Source: Larix kaempferi
Taxonomy: Eukaryota > Streptophyta > Pinopsida > Pinales > Pinaceae
Reading direction: 5' to 3'
Assembly (NCBI GenBank): GCA_027924585.1
Contig: BSBM01000096.1
Location: forward strand, 7,501,501-7,565,500
DNA length: 64,000 nucleotides
The translations under genes were made by a program, and so were the position numbers. Positions 1 to 9,898 of this stretch are shown piece after piece. The notes beneath the pieces are model-generated. The model was not told the origin of the DNA. It searched no databases and saw only the letters and a program-made list of their open reading frames with translations. Positions within the stretch are counted from its first letter, which is position 1, and each line of letters begins with the position of its first letter.

Positions 1-652
1 GGGTTGCTAGCATCAAAATATTGGCACTAAAAGCAGTGATGAGTAGACAAGTTCATGGATGAGGAGAATGCCATGGAAGTTATTAAATCGCTTGATGAAT
101 CAGGGAAGCATTTCATGGTCTGCAATTTTTGAGAAGTATGGCCTAAAAGGATCCATAATGAATCCAATAGAGTCCAAATGGAGCAGAATTGGGCTAATTG
201 CTATGTATATTGAGCATGGAGAAGAGCACCATGGCATGAAGGAACCATGTGATTTGGTCAACATGGACATAGGAAAAAAAAAGGTTGAGGAGCAGCGAAT
301 GACGAGAAATGGAAAAGCACAAGAAGGAAAGCATGGAAAAAAAGAGAATGAAGCAACATATGATGATGATGAAGTCACCATGAGACACATGAACAAAAAA
401 AAATATTACTTTTGAGTTGAAATTTTGTAATTGCATGTAAATGGGAATACAACTATAAGACCTAGTTAGGCATGCATACTCATGGTAACTTAGTAGTAAA
501 TTCTAAGTAGGCCTAGGTGATAAGGGGCATCTTCGGTAACTCATCGATAAAGTCATGTTGACCTATGGGATAAGGAGGGGGCATGTGGAGATTCCTTAGT
601 TAATTTGAGGGGAGTTGGTGATTTGATCCAAGTCAAGTTTAAAGGGGGGATT
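1..652 (+). mobile_element. 3' internal remnant of a truncated LTR element
   Basis: This stretch leads into a polypurine tract (about 641-651, AAAGGGGGG) directly followed by an LTR, so it is the 3' internal end of a plus-strand LTR retrotransposon whose left part lies outside the window. The sequence is purine-rich (AAGAAGGAAAGCATGG-like runs). An open frame at 59-415 (118 codons, rich in Lys, Glu and Met) shows no motif I recognise and probably reflects base composition. The region is inferred to be 3' untranslated or degraded coding sequence; I do not assign a function. Confidence 0.5.
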
Positions 653-997
653 GTTAGGGTTAACCTTGACTTGAGAATGATTTAAAGGTGGTTTAGGTCT
701 CAAGCGGTTTTGGTCACATGGTTTCTTGTATCCCATGGTATTGTCCCAAGGTATTTCATGTAAAGAAGCCTTTATAAGGCTTGAGGAGGCTCCATTGTAA
801 AGTGGCCTGAAGATGAGTGGGTGAGCTCACTTGGCCTAGTTGACTGGTTTTGTCCATGTAATGAAGATCTTCATTGGTTGTTTTTTCCCTGCATGGGGTT
901 TTCTAGGGTAATCCTATATGTCTCTATAATGGTTGCTTATCTATTTTATTTATCTTTCCAGTTATTATATTTTAATGCTCGTTAAATCCTAATAACA
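653..997 (+). repeat. 345-bp LTR (3' LTR of truncated element)
   Basis: It begins TGTTAGGGTT right after a purine tract and ends CCTAATAACA, giving TG...CA ends with a short imperfect inverted repeat (TGTTAGG / CCTAATAACA). A TATA-like stretch (CTTTATAAGG) lies near 770. No second copy is in the window, so boundaries rest on the terminal motifs and the adjoining polypurine tract. A TSD cannot be checked because the left LTR is missing. Confidence 0.6.
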
Positions 998-2608
998 TGT
1001 TGTACACTAAAAATTGTATTTTAGACAGTTTTCTTCCTTTTTATCTCTTACCTTTGATCAAATAACTACTTATCATGCTTTGGTATTACCTTTATATATT
1101 GAATTTAATCATGTCCCTTTATACATAGGATTCATGGATGGTACCATTGTCACACTTAGAACGTTTCTTCTATTACATGGATAATTTTTTTCCCATCGAC
1201 CAACTTGTGAATTATTGTGGTGTTTGTCTTGGTCACACAACCAACAATGTTAGTGGACACCACCATATATTTGGATTATTAATTAGTAGTGTCTTAGTTA
1301 AATAGTGTTTACCAATTTTGTGATCCTTTCCTTTATAGGAAGTTTTTAAGGGTATGTGTTCTTGAATGACAATTCTTATTTATAACATACATTCACATTC
1401 CAAGAAGATTTAATGCATTAATGAATGATTCTTTAGATAATTATATTATTAATTGGCATGATCTATTGCAATACATTGTGAACTATAAAGCATGCATGTA
1501 AAATACAATCCATGACCTTTAAATGCACACGCCATTTGAATTTATATAAGTAGACTCGCAAAATCATGTGTGTGTGTAGAGAGAGAGAGAATCATGTCTA
1601 TTAAAACAATGAATATAGAGTGCCTATATACACCATCAAGATATTTGTCCTCATATAGATACATGAAATAGAAGAGCTATCCTATGATATAGGATCTAGT
1701 AATATGACTCCTCTACATGCACACCATGGTATCACAACATAACAATCACTACCTACCTCAGTATTATGATCATCCTCGAAGGATGCCCAACTAGATGATG
1801 TTATATATTACTAGGAATCTCCTCGATATGTGACCTAGGGACTCCCATAGTAAGTCACTCTAGGTTCCTACACACATATCGTAAGGTCTCGACTTCATCC
1901 TCATCCTTGAAATTGGGATCTGGTCACTCTTATTCCCTCACATGATGCTTGCTCAGGGGAATTATCATAGGTTTCATTGGACCAACATCTATTCCATTAA
2001 GACTTGATATAGTTGTTACATGTTATATCATTTCAAAACTAAAATTAAAAATAAATAATTCAAAACCCATTAAAAAAAATTGAGAGCATAGAAAATGAAT
2101 GATTATTATCTATAGGGACCCATTGGGTCCCGGGAGGAAGAGTTATATCAAGATCATGCTTAAAGCTCATACTGGCATAAAACTAGTTGTTCACCATGAT
2201 TATCTACTCTACCCACTAGTCAAATAAGTAAATATTGAAATTACTTATAGATAGTCTTCCTCATAGTAAAACCATCATATCATTCCATTGTGAAAAATTA
2301 GGATCTTGTGGCCAAAGCTGAGTGGAGTTATTAGGGAACATAATTGACACCCTCTCCATGAAAATGAATAGATAATCTAAGCATAGAAAAAATTATTTAC
2401 CCTCCTATCTTTCATTGCATTAACTACCTTACATAATGACCAAAAGGGTCAAGCAATAGCAAAAAATAGTGGGTTGTAGACACTGTAGGTTATAATACAT
2501 ATTTGTGCTCATAGATATATGATCCATTTTAAACGCTCACTCTATTAATGTTAAAATTATGATATTTACGGTCAAATCCTAAATCTATCAAATCAATACC
2601 TGATTGTA
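998..2608. other. AT-rich spacer, no gene seen
   Basis: No reading frame or domain is recognisable. There is a short GT/GA microsatellite near 1569-1590. The right end is the left flank of Copia-1. Confidence 0.6.
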
Positions 2609-3300
2609 TGAAATTCAGTTCACACCAAGATCTGATCAATAAATTACACACTCTCACAAAATATCTCACGCAACTAGTCAAGAACACTGAAATTTACTCA
2701 CAGAAGATACAAACTGTATTACTCAAATGAATAATAATACATCAGCCAACCTTGGGAAATTAAATGGATTTCATTATATAACATTACATCAGATATTTGA
2801 ATGCATAAGGATGCCATTCAAATCCTCACAAAAGCAGACTTACTAAATTAATGCAAAACCCCCCTAGGTGGCAAGTGTGTTCTCCAAGTCACACCAAAGG
2901 CTCACGACTTTGTGATTTAGTGATCAGATAGTGATGTGTGATGAAACAAAATGATCAATCCCAAAAATGGAAGGAAGAAACATCAAGGAGTGAAAGTGGT
3001 CCAAAACACAGTTTCCCTAGTCAACTTGATTTTCACCTTTCACCCAAAAGCAATAAAAAGCAGTAATGTGCCTTTCTCACCGGAATCTTATACAAAATCA
3101 TCATAAATTCTCCCAAGTGAATTAGGAAGCTTTTGTTCCACACCAGGAAGACTTGTGGTCCCCCCAAAGATGCCTTGTGGTCCACACAATGACTCGTATG
3201 CCAACTATCTAGTCTAATACATAGTAATTAATCATAAAATTATTAATTAATGTCTCTAATGTATTAATTGACATAGGTATGGGTTTTAAATATTCCAACA
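2609..3300 (-). repeat. Copia-1 3' LTR
   Basis: Plus-strand ends are TGAAATTCAG...TATTCCAACA; read in element orientation it starts TGTTGGAATA and ends TGAATTTCA. It matches 7654-8342 along its length. Confidence 0.93.
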
Positions 3301-3314
3301 CCCCCCATAAGTCT
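3301..3314 (-). other. Copia-1 polypurine tract
   Basis: On the minus strand this reads ACTTATGGGGGGTG and then runs into the 3' LTR (TGTTGG). It is the expected plus-strand DNA priming site at the expected position. Confidence 0.75.
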
Positions 3315-3485
3315 GAATTTATGTGCTAATAATTAGAAATAGAAACTAGGGCATAGTAACAAGACATGGTCACCCTATCCAATACTGCCTAGTCCACAAA
3401 AATAAGGATAGAAGGAAAACCTCATGGGAAAAACCTTACCTAAAAAATTGGACATATCAAAATTGAAATATTGTTTATTAATCCT

Positions 3486-4225
3486 TCACTCCACCACATG
3501 TTCAATCATCCCAAGTACTGATCTAAGATAGCTGAAAGTCTTCTCATTAAAAGCTTTGGTGAAGATGTCTGAAGTTTGCTCACCTGTTGGGCAATACTGC
3601 AAATCCATGATCTGGTCATGCACTAAACTCCTGATGTAGTGCATATGGATCTCAATATGCTTGGTCCTCTATCTCTGTACTAGATCACTTGAGACCCTTA
3701 TAGCACTCTGATTGTCACAAAAGATGACAATAGGAGTACTAAAGGCAATCTCAAACTCTGAAAGAATACCCTGCAACCACACACACTGATTAGTGGCATT
3801 CACTACTCCTCTGTACTCGACCTCTGCTGAATATAGTGCAATTGCACTTTGTTTCTTTCTAGACCAGCAAACAGGACCACCTCCAAGCATGAATACAAAT
3901 CCAAATGTGGAATTTTTGTCAAGGCTATCACCAGCCCAATCTGAGTCAGTAAAGCCAAGAAGATCTAGGCTAGAATCTACAAGATAATGAATCCCATCAG
4001 TCTTAGTGCCTTGCACACAATGAAAGATTCTTTTTTCATCCCTCCAATGACTCTCATGTGGCTTCTCCATTTACCTTGATGACACACACACAGCATATGC
4101 AAGATCAGGTCGAGTATGAGTCAAGTATAACAAGTTGTCAACAAGCTGCTTATACAAGGTGATGTCAACCAAAGTTGTAGATTCTGCTTCTTCAAGTCTA
4201 ACTCCCGAAAGGAAAGGAGTCTTTG
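3486..4225 (-). pseudogene. Copia-1 RNase H and pol C-terminus
   Basis: The minus-strand frame shows the Copia RNase H landmarks: FTDSDWAGD (first catalytic Asp), SAEVEYRGV (Glu region) and CDNQSAI (third Asp). An in-frame stop near 3668 interrupts it. The same frame then resumes with TKHIEIHMHYIR and DIFTKAF, typical of the pol C-terminus, and ends at a stop at 3486. In an active element this domain degrades the RNA strand of the RNA:DNA hybrid. The residues around the active site look preserved, but the domain is cut off from the reverse transcriptase by further stops near 4070-4230. Confidence 0.88.
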
Positions 4226-4232
4226 AAGGATT

Positions 4233-5160
4233 TCAATAAGCCATATTGAACTTCTTTAGCAGATCAGATTCATATTTGGACTGAGATACCTTAGTTCCAT
4301 TCTCTGTTTGAGAAATCTCAAGCTCCAAAAATTGCTTAAGAATTCCCAAGTCACTCATGGAAAAAGCTTGATGCAAAGTAGTCTTTAATGAAGCTATTTT
4401 ATCAGTAGAGCTACCTGTGATTAGTAGATCATCAACATATAACACTATAATCATAATTGAACCATCAATCACCTTCATGTAAACATTAGGATCAGATTTG
4501 CATCTCACATAAGATTGTGACAAGAGAAAGTTGTCCATTTTGGCATACCAAGCCCTAGGGGCTTGCTTAAACCCATATAAGGACATCTGCAACCTGCACA
4601 CACAGTTAGGATCAGATGTATACCCTTCTGGATTCTGCATATAAATATCCTCCTCAAGATCCCCATGGAGGAATGCACTCTTGACATCCATATGGTGCAC
4701 TTCCCAGTGCTTGGATGCATAAATTGCTAGAACTAGTCTTATCGAATCCTTCTGTTCAACTGGTGCAAAAGTCTCATTGTATTCAAGCCCATGGAATTGG
4801 GAGAAGCCCTTTTCCACTAGACTAGCCTTATATTTCACTTATGTACCATCAGCTGCACACTTGGTTTTGTAGCTCCACTTACACCTTGCCAATTTTCTTC
4901 ATGGGGGAGCTTGACTAGCTCCCATGTCTGATTCTTATGCAGTGAATGAAACTCCTCATCCATGGAATCCTGCCATCTTGGGTCAAGTGAGACTTCCTCA
5001 TATGTCTAAGGATCAAAATCCACTGTCATATAACATCTCTAATATAGTTATGGGTCATTCACATTGAGAGAAGTCTTAAATTGTGATCTAGTCTTCCTTG
5101 TGTCCTGAGGATTTCCCACTAGTTCACCTGCTGCTTGCAAAGTCTAAGCAGCCCATTTAG
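4233..5160 (-). pseudogene. Copia-1 reverse transcriptase
   Basis: The 201-codon open part (4233-4838) carries KARLVAKGFSQ-like and ETFAPV motifs, MDVKSAFLHGDLEEDIYM, and the catalytic YVDDLLITG box (about 4412-4440), all diagnostic of Ty1/Copia reverse transcriptase. The N-terminal portion continues in decayed frames to about 5160. The enzyme would copy element RNA into cDNA inside the Gag particle. The YVDD box is intact; nearby stops inactivate the gene. Confidence 0.92.
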
Positions 5161-5197
5161 GCTTTGTTGGTGAATTAGGATCTGTAATAAAATGTTC

Positions 5198-6318
5198 CTA
5201 ATCATCGGAAATATAAGAATAAAAAAATTCAATAGCATCATCACTTAATTCTTCAGGTGGTGGTGAAGATGGTTCTCCAATTTCAACATTTTGAGAGAGC
5301 TCTTCTTCGAATTGAACACTTCTTTCAATGAAATATTTTTGAGTAGCCATGTCAGCAACTTGTAGCCTTTGGAGTCCTCTGAATAGCCAAAAAAAATACA
5401 AGGTTGGATTTGGGGCTACATAGCCCTTCTGTTCTCAAGTGGAATGCTAGCCCAATCCTTGGAGCCAAAGATCCTAAAATGAGAAATATCGGGTTTGTGC
5501 CCAGTCCAAGCCTCAAAAGGAGTGATTCCTTTGAGATATTTGTGAGGAAATATATTTTGAATGTATGCGGCACAATTTATTGCCTCATCCCAAATCCTTG
5601 GAGATAAAGACTTTGCCTCAAGCATACATGTGGCCATTTCTTTCAATGATCTGTTCTTCCTCTCAGCAACACCATTCTGTTGAGGTGTGTATGGAACAAT
5701 GTGTTGCATTTGAATGCCTGAAGAGGCACAAAATTGTTGAAACTCAGATTTGATGTACTCCCCACCATTATTAGATCTGATAATCTTGATATGTCTACCA
5801 GACTAGTTCTCAACTAAGGCCTTGAAAATCTTGAACATACCAAAAAATTCAGACTTTAGTTTGATGAAATAAATCCAGCAATACCTTCAAAAGTCATCTA
5901 TGAAGGTAAGGATGTATTTGGAATGGTTCAAAGACTCATAGGGGAATGGAGGGTTGAGGTTCACTCAGTTTTGGATCTCTCATACTTATGCTCAGGGTGT
6001 TTTCCTAGGATGCAACTTTGACAAACACCTTTGGAAAATCTGATATTGGGCAGCCCTATGACCATTTATTTCTCATGGAGTTGGGAAAGGTATTTATAAT
6101 TTAGGTGACCAAATATTTCATGCCATAATTTGCTTGATTCATTGGCATGGGTTAATAGAACAAAAGGTGAGGGGAATGGAACAAAATGAGAAAACCTATA
6201 GATTCTTGAACTATGCTCAGTAGAATGTAAAGCAACAATTCATCTTGTTGACATTTCACAAATATGAACATCATCAGGTGTAAAAACCACCTTTTTGGGT
6301 GATCCTGTGTGAGTCATC
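5198..6318 (-). pseudogene. Copia-1 integrase
   Basis: The open segment at 5416-5709 reads through the third catalytic block (YTPQQNGVAERKNRSLKEM, with the catalytic Glu) and the downstream FEAWTGHKPDISHFRIFGS motif typical of Copia integrase. Farther upstream on the minus strand (about 6010-6130) decayed frames show the GAG-pre-integrase style GHLNYKYLSQLHEK and a Cys-containing zinc-binding remnant. 5198-5401 is an acidic linker toward the reverse transcriptase. The domain is broken by several stops and frameshifts. Confidence 0.85.
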
Positions 6319-6390
6319 TAGTACACTGACAAAAGGTTAGCAACAAGTCCTAGAACATATAAAACATTACTGAATGTACCAAAATCTATA

Positions 6391-6678
6391 TCAATGTTGC
6401 CTTTTACCTTTGCTTGAAGTTTCAGAATCATCACCCAATATAATGTTTGGACCACTGGAAGAGTCAAGAGATGAGAATCTTTCTCTTTTGTACACCATGT
6501 GCCTTGAAGCTCCTGACTCAATGATGAATGAGGTAGGCCTTGATGTGCTTTCCATCAGTGCATGTACTCGCTCCTTATCTTCATAATTTTTTCCTCCATC
6601 CTTCCTCCTTGCGCTCTTAGGAAGTGGAATGTTGGCTTTCTCCAGGAGTTGAGCCATTTGATCAATGGTCTTCTTCAT
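6391..6678 (-). pseudogene. Copia-1 aspartic protease region
   Basis: A 95-codon frame contains FIIESGASRHMV near 6505-6535. The canonical Copia protease motif is [I/L]DSGAS, so the catalytic Asp position is Glu here (codon GAG). In active elements this protease cleaves the Gag-Pol polyprotein. Substitution of the catalytic Asp should abolish activity. Whether the change predates the insertion cannot be told from one copy. Confidence 0.85.
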
Positions 6679-6714
6679 GCAAGAGATTTCAGGATAAAAT
6701 CCCTTGCTGCAATA

Positions 6715-7479
6715 ATTTCACTTTGTCCTCTCATTCTTCCTGTTTGGATTTCTCTTGAAACTATAGGAGTCTTCATGGACTTTCTGCTTGTCCTTCCTCT
6801 GATCAGTGGGCTTCTTGAAAATGTCCTTCTTCTTCCCTTTCAAACCCTTTGAATCTCCAACATTCATACAATGGTCTTTTGATGGATTTTTGATGGATCC
6901 CATCAAGACCAATTTGTCTTTTTCTTGTGTAAGAGACTCCATGAATTATGAGAGTGTGGGGCTCTTCCAATTTTTAACTACCTTCCTTGTGGAGTGGAAG
7001 GTCAAAAGAAAGACTGAGTAATTAGGGCCAACTTGGGAGAGAATGGACAAGATTAGTTTCTCATCCTTTTTATCAATACCAAATTGCTTCAACTATAGAA
7101 CAAGTTATTTGAATTTAGAGAAGTAATCCTAGAGGTTATCGAAATTCTGTGGACTCAATGAAACTAGTTCATTATATAGTTGGTGTCCTCTTAATTCATC
7201 AGTCTTTCCAAACAATTCTTGAAGCTTCAACCAAACTTCATTGGGAGAGGTAAGACAATCGATATGGAATAGAAGATACCTGGATGTAGTGATACATAGC
7301 AATCCATAGGCTTCATCTCTTCAATTATGCCACTTTGATTTCTCAATTGTTGAGGTTGGCTCAGCTTCAGTTGCCATAGTCACCCCCTAGAGGCCTTTGC
7401 TCCTCAACATGATCTACATCTGCGCCTTCCAGTCATAGTAATTGAATGGAGTGAATATTATCTGATGTGACTGCTCCAT
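6715..7479 (-). pseudogene. Copia-1 Gag
   Basis: A start codon at 7479-7477 opens a frame with FTPFNYYDWKAQM, the Copia Gag N-terminal Trp motif, interrupted almost at once by a stop. Decayed frames continue with LTSPNEVWLKLQELFGK-like sequence, then a Lys-rich region (6718-6942). At the end lies a damaged zinc knuckle (CX2CX4HX4C) in which the first Cys codon is now a TGA stop and the His is Tyr, while YCSKGF and the final Cys remain. Gag would form the particle in which cDNA synthesis occurs. Confidence 0.8.
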
Positions 7480-7639
7480 GGTAGCTCTGAAATAGATTTT
7501 GGATTGATTTGGGTGCGCCCAAAGATGATTTGTTGCGCCCTCTAGATGATAGAATGCGCCCTATGGATGAATTACTCCGCCTTCCTTGAGACTGGTTGGA
7601 TCCTACAAGAAAATATAAGGAGAAAGGAATAGATTGATA

Positions 7640-7651
7640 GCTATTATACCA
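7640..7651 (-). other. Copia-1 primer binding site (tRNA-iMet-like)
   Basis: On the minus strand, two bases after the 5' LTR, the sequence reads TGGTATAATAGC. It matches the usual initiator-Met primer site TGGTATCAGAGC at 10 of 12 positions. Confidence 0.75.
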
Positions 7652-7653
7652 TT

Positions 7654-8342
7654 TGAAATTCAGTTCACACCAATATCTGATCAAGAAATTACACACTCTC
7701 ACAAATGATCTCACACAACTAGTCAAGAACACTGAAATTTACTCACAGAAGATACAAATTGTATTACTCAAATGAATAATAATACATCAACCAACATTGG
7801 GAAATTAAATGGCTGTAATTATATAACTTTACATCAGATATTTGAATGCATAACGATTCCATTCAAATCCTCACAAAATCAGACTTACTAAATTGATGTA
7901 AAACCCCCCTAGGTGGCAAGTGTGTTCTCCAAGTCACACCAAAGGCTCACGAATTTCTAATTTAGTGATCAGATACTGACGTGTGATGAAAAAACATGGT
8001 AAATCCCCAAAATGGAAGGAAGAAACATCAAGGAGTGAAAGTGGTCCAAAAAACAGTTTCCCTAGTCAACTAACTTTTCACCTTTCACCCAAAAGCAGTA
8101 AAAAGTAGTAAAGCACCTTTCTCTCCAGAATCTTATCCAAAATAATCATAAATGCACCCAAGTGACTTAGTAAGCTTGTGGTCCAACCAGGAGACTTTTG
8201 GTCCCCACAAAGATTCCTTGTCGTCCACACAATGACTCATATGCCAACTATCTAGTCTAATGAATAGTACTTCATCATAAATGATTAATTAATGTCTCTA
8301 ATGTATTAATTGACATAAGTATGGGTTTTAAATATTCCAACA
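7654..8342 (-). repeat. Copia-1 5' LTR
   Basis: 689-bp direct partner of 2609-3300, with the same TGAAATTC...TTCCAACA ends on the plus strand. Confidence 0.93.
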
Positions 8343-8538
8343 TATTGTTTCTCTTTTAGGTTCCCACTATGCAGTGTGCTAGGACATACTTTGACATAGT
8401 TACAGTACCTAGACTATTGCCTCCTCCCATGGGGAGGACTAGTGCACCTCTCTAATAAATATATAACAAGAATTATATTTCCTTGATGTATATATGGATA
8501 AATTTCATCCCACATGGAACACATATTCATCAAAGTCC

Positions 8539-9184
8539 TGTTGATGTATATGTAACTTCGGAATGTATTTCACATATATATATATTGTATTCCTATAGAG
8601 ATGTTATTATTCCTCTATACATAAGTGGTTGTATTCCTATAGAGATGTTATTATTCCTCTATACGGAAGTGTCTTCATTTATATTGTAAGTGTCGTAACT
8701 TATACTTGATGGGTTATTAGACCACCTTGTTGGGGTCGGCCCTGTATAAGTCATGTGGGTCAAAGGGTTATTAGACCACCCTAGTGGGGGTCGGCCCAGT
8801 CAGCATTATGTTAAGTGGTTAAGTTGAGGCCGACCTAGTTGAGTAAAGGTCAAGTCAAGTTAGTGTATAAATAGAGAGTGTGTCTCTCTCATTTTAAACA
8901 TTCTATTCTCTCACTCACACTTGGGAGAGTGGTGCACTTATGTAGGAGGAGGCTCTACTGCTAGGAGAAGACTATCTCTTGTATTCTGGTTGTATCATTG
9001 CTCTATCTATCTCTGAGGAAGTTATTGGGGTTTTTCACCTTTATGGTTTTCCCCAAGTAAACTCTGTGTCTCTTGTGTGCTTGCATTATTGTGTCCATGA
9101 TTGATATGCTGTAGATTTGTTGTACATGTTGTTCTCTCAGTTAAGATCCTAGATCAGATTGAAGTAAATTCTGAAAATTTAACA
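8539..9184 (+). repeat. Copia-2 5' LTR
   Basis: It starts TGTTGATGTA and ends AAATTTAACA. It contains two copies of a unit around TTGTATTCCTATAGAGATG (about 8585-8668) and two copies of a unit around GGGTTATTAGACCACC (about 8709-8800). A TATA-like TGTATAAATAGAG lies near 8865-8877. Confidence 0.95.
8865..8877 (+). promoter_or_regulatory. Probable TATA box of the Copia-2 LTR promoter
   Basis: TGTATAAATAGAG is a good TATA box about 320 bp upstream of the LTR end, and is repeated at the same place in the 3' LTR (about 15050). It probably marks the U3/R border; the start site itself was not determined. Confidence 0.6.
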
Positions 9185-9196
9185 TGGTATCAGAGC
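9185..9196 (+). other. Copia-2 primer binding site (tRNA-iMet)
   Basis: TGGTATCAGAGC follows the LTR with no spacer and matches the 3' end of plant initiator-Met tRNA exactly as seen in most Copia elements. Confidence 0.93.
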
Positions 9197-9544
9197 TAGC
9201 CTAAAAGAAGGCATGATATGGCATGTATGACACTTGTTGCACTTACGATGCCAGGGCTTGATATAGCAAAAACCAGTCATCGTAGCACTTTCTCTATAAA
9301 TCCATTTTGGAAAAGGTTTCGGATCTGAAACTTTTACAGGTCGAATATTAAATTCCCATGTACCTTGTGTCCAAAAGAAAACCTCTAATTCGTTGTACTT
9401 TGTGATTTATGATCTGTAAAATATAGGGTTTCTGCCTCTTCCAGATCTGATTCAAAATCAGGTGACCTTGGGAAAAGGGTCATAACTTGGGCTAGGAAGC
9501 TCCAAATGAAATTTCGTAAAACATGACAGGTAGTACATAGACTG

Positions 9545-9898
9545 TACTATCTCAAGAAAATTATTCAGAAGATGAAGTTGAACTAGTGACACGTGGCACT
9601 CTGTACAAGTTCGCTCTCCTATATTATCTCATAAACAAGTCACGTTATGACACTTGGCATAACTCTCTCTCAAAGAATCCAATTGAGGTCAGACCTGTCA
9701 AGATGGAAATATAATAGGTCGAGCTATCTTAGAACATTTTTTAGAGGCCGAAGTTGAAATAGTGACACGTGGCATGCCGTACAAGTTCGATATCCTGTAT
9801 TATCCCATAAACAGGTCACGTTGCGACACTTGGCATAACTCTCTCTCAGAGAATCCAATTGAGGTCAGACCTGTCGGGATAGAAAGATAACAGGTCAG
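9545..9898 (+). repeat. Tandem duplication, about 177 bp x 2, in Copia-2 leader
   Basis: Two units of about 177 bp (near 9545-9721 and 9722-9898) share AGTGACACGTGGCA, ACACTTGGCATAACTCTC and AATTGAGGTCAGACCTGTC. A third partial start (GCTATCTCAAGAA) follows at about 9899. The units differ at some positions, so the duplication predates the most recent insertion events. Confidence 0.8.

Larger units (their letters stand above)
2609..8342 (-). mobile_element. Copia-1, full-length Ty1/Copia retrotransposon
   Basis: Two direct repeats of about 690 bp (2609-3300 and 7654-8342) bracket a decayed gag-pol region read on the minus strand in Copia order: Gag, protease, integrase, reverse transcriptase, RNase H. 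A purine tract adjoins the 3' LTR and a tRNA-iMet-like primer site adjoins the 5' LTR. Over the first 360 bp the LTRs differ at roughly 25 positions (about 7%), so the insertion is old. Flanks share ATTGT displaced by one base from each LTR edge, so the TSD is uncertain. Stops and frameshifts interrupt every domain, so this copy cannot be autonomous now. Confidence 0.93.

Noticed and set aside
59-415. 118-codon open frame near the left edge, with an overlapping minus-strand frame
   Set aside because: Lys/Glu/Met-rich composition with no motif, open on both strands, and next to an LTR purine tract; more likely low-complexity 3' sequence of a retroelement than a gene.
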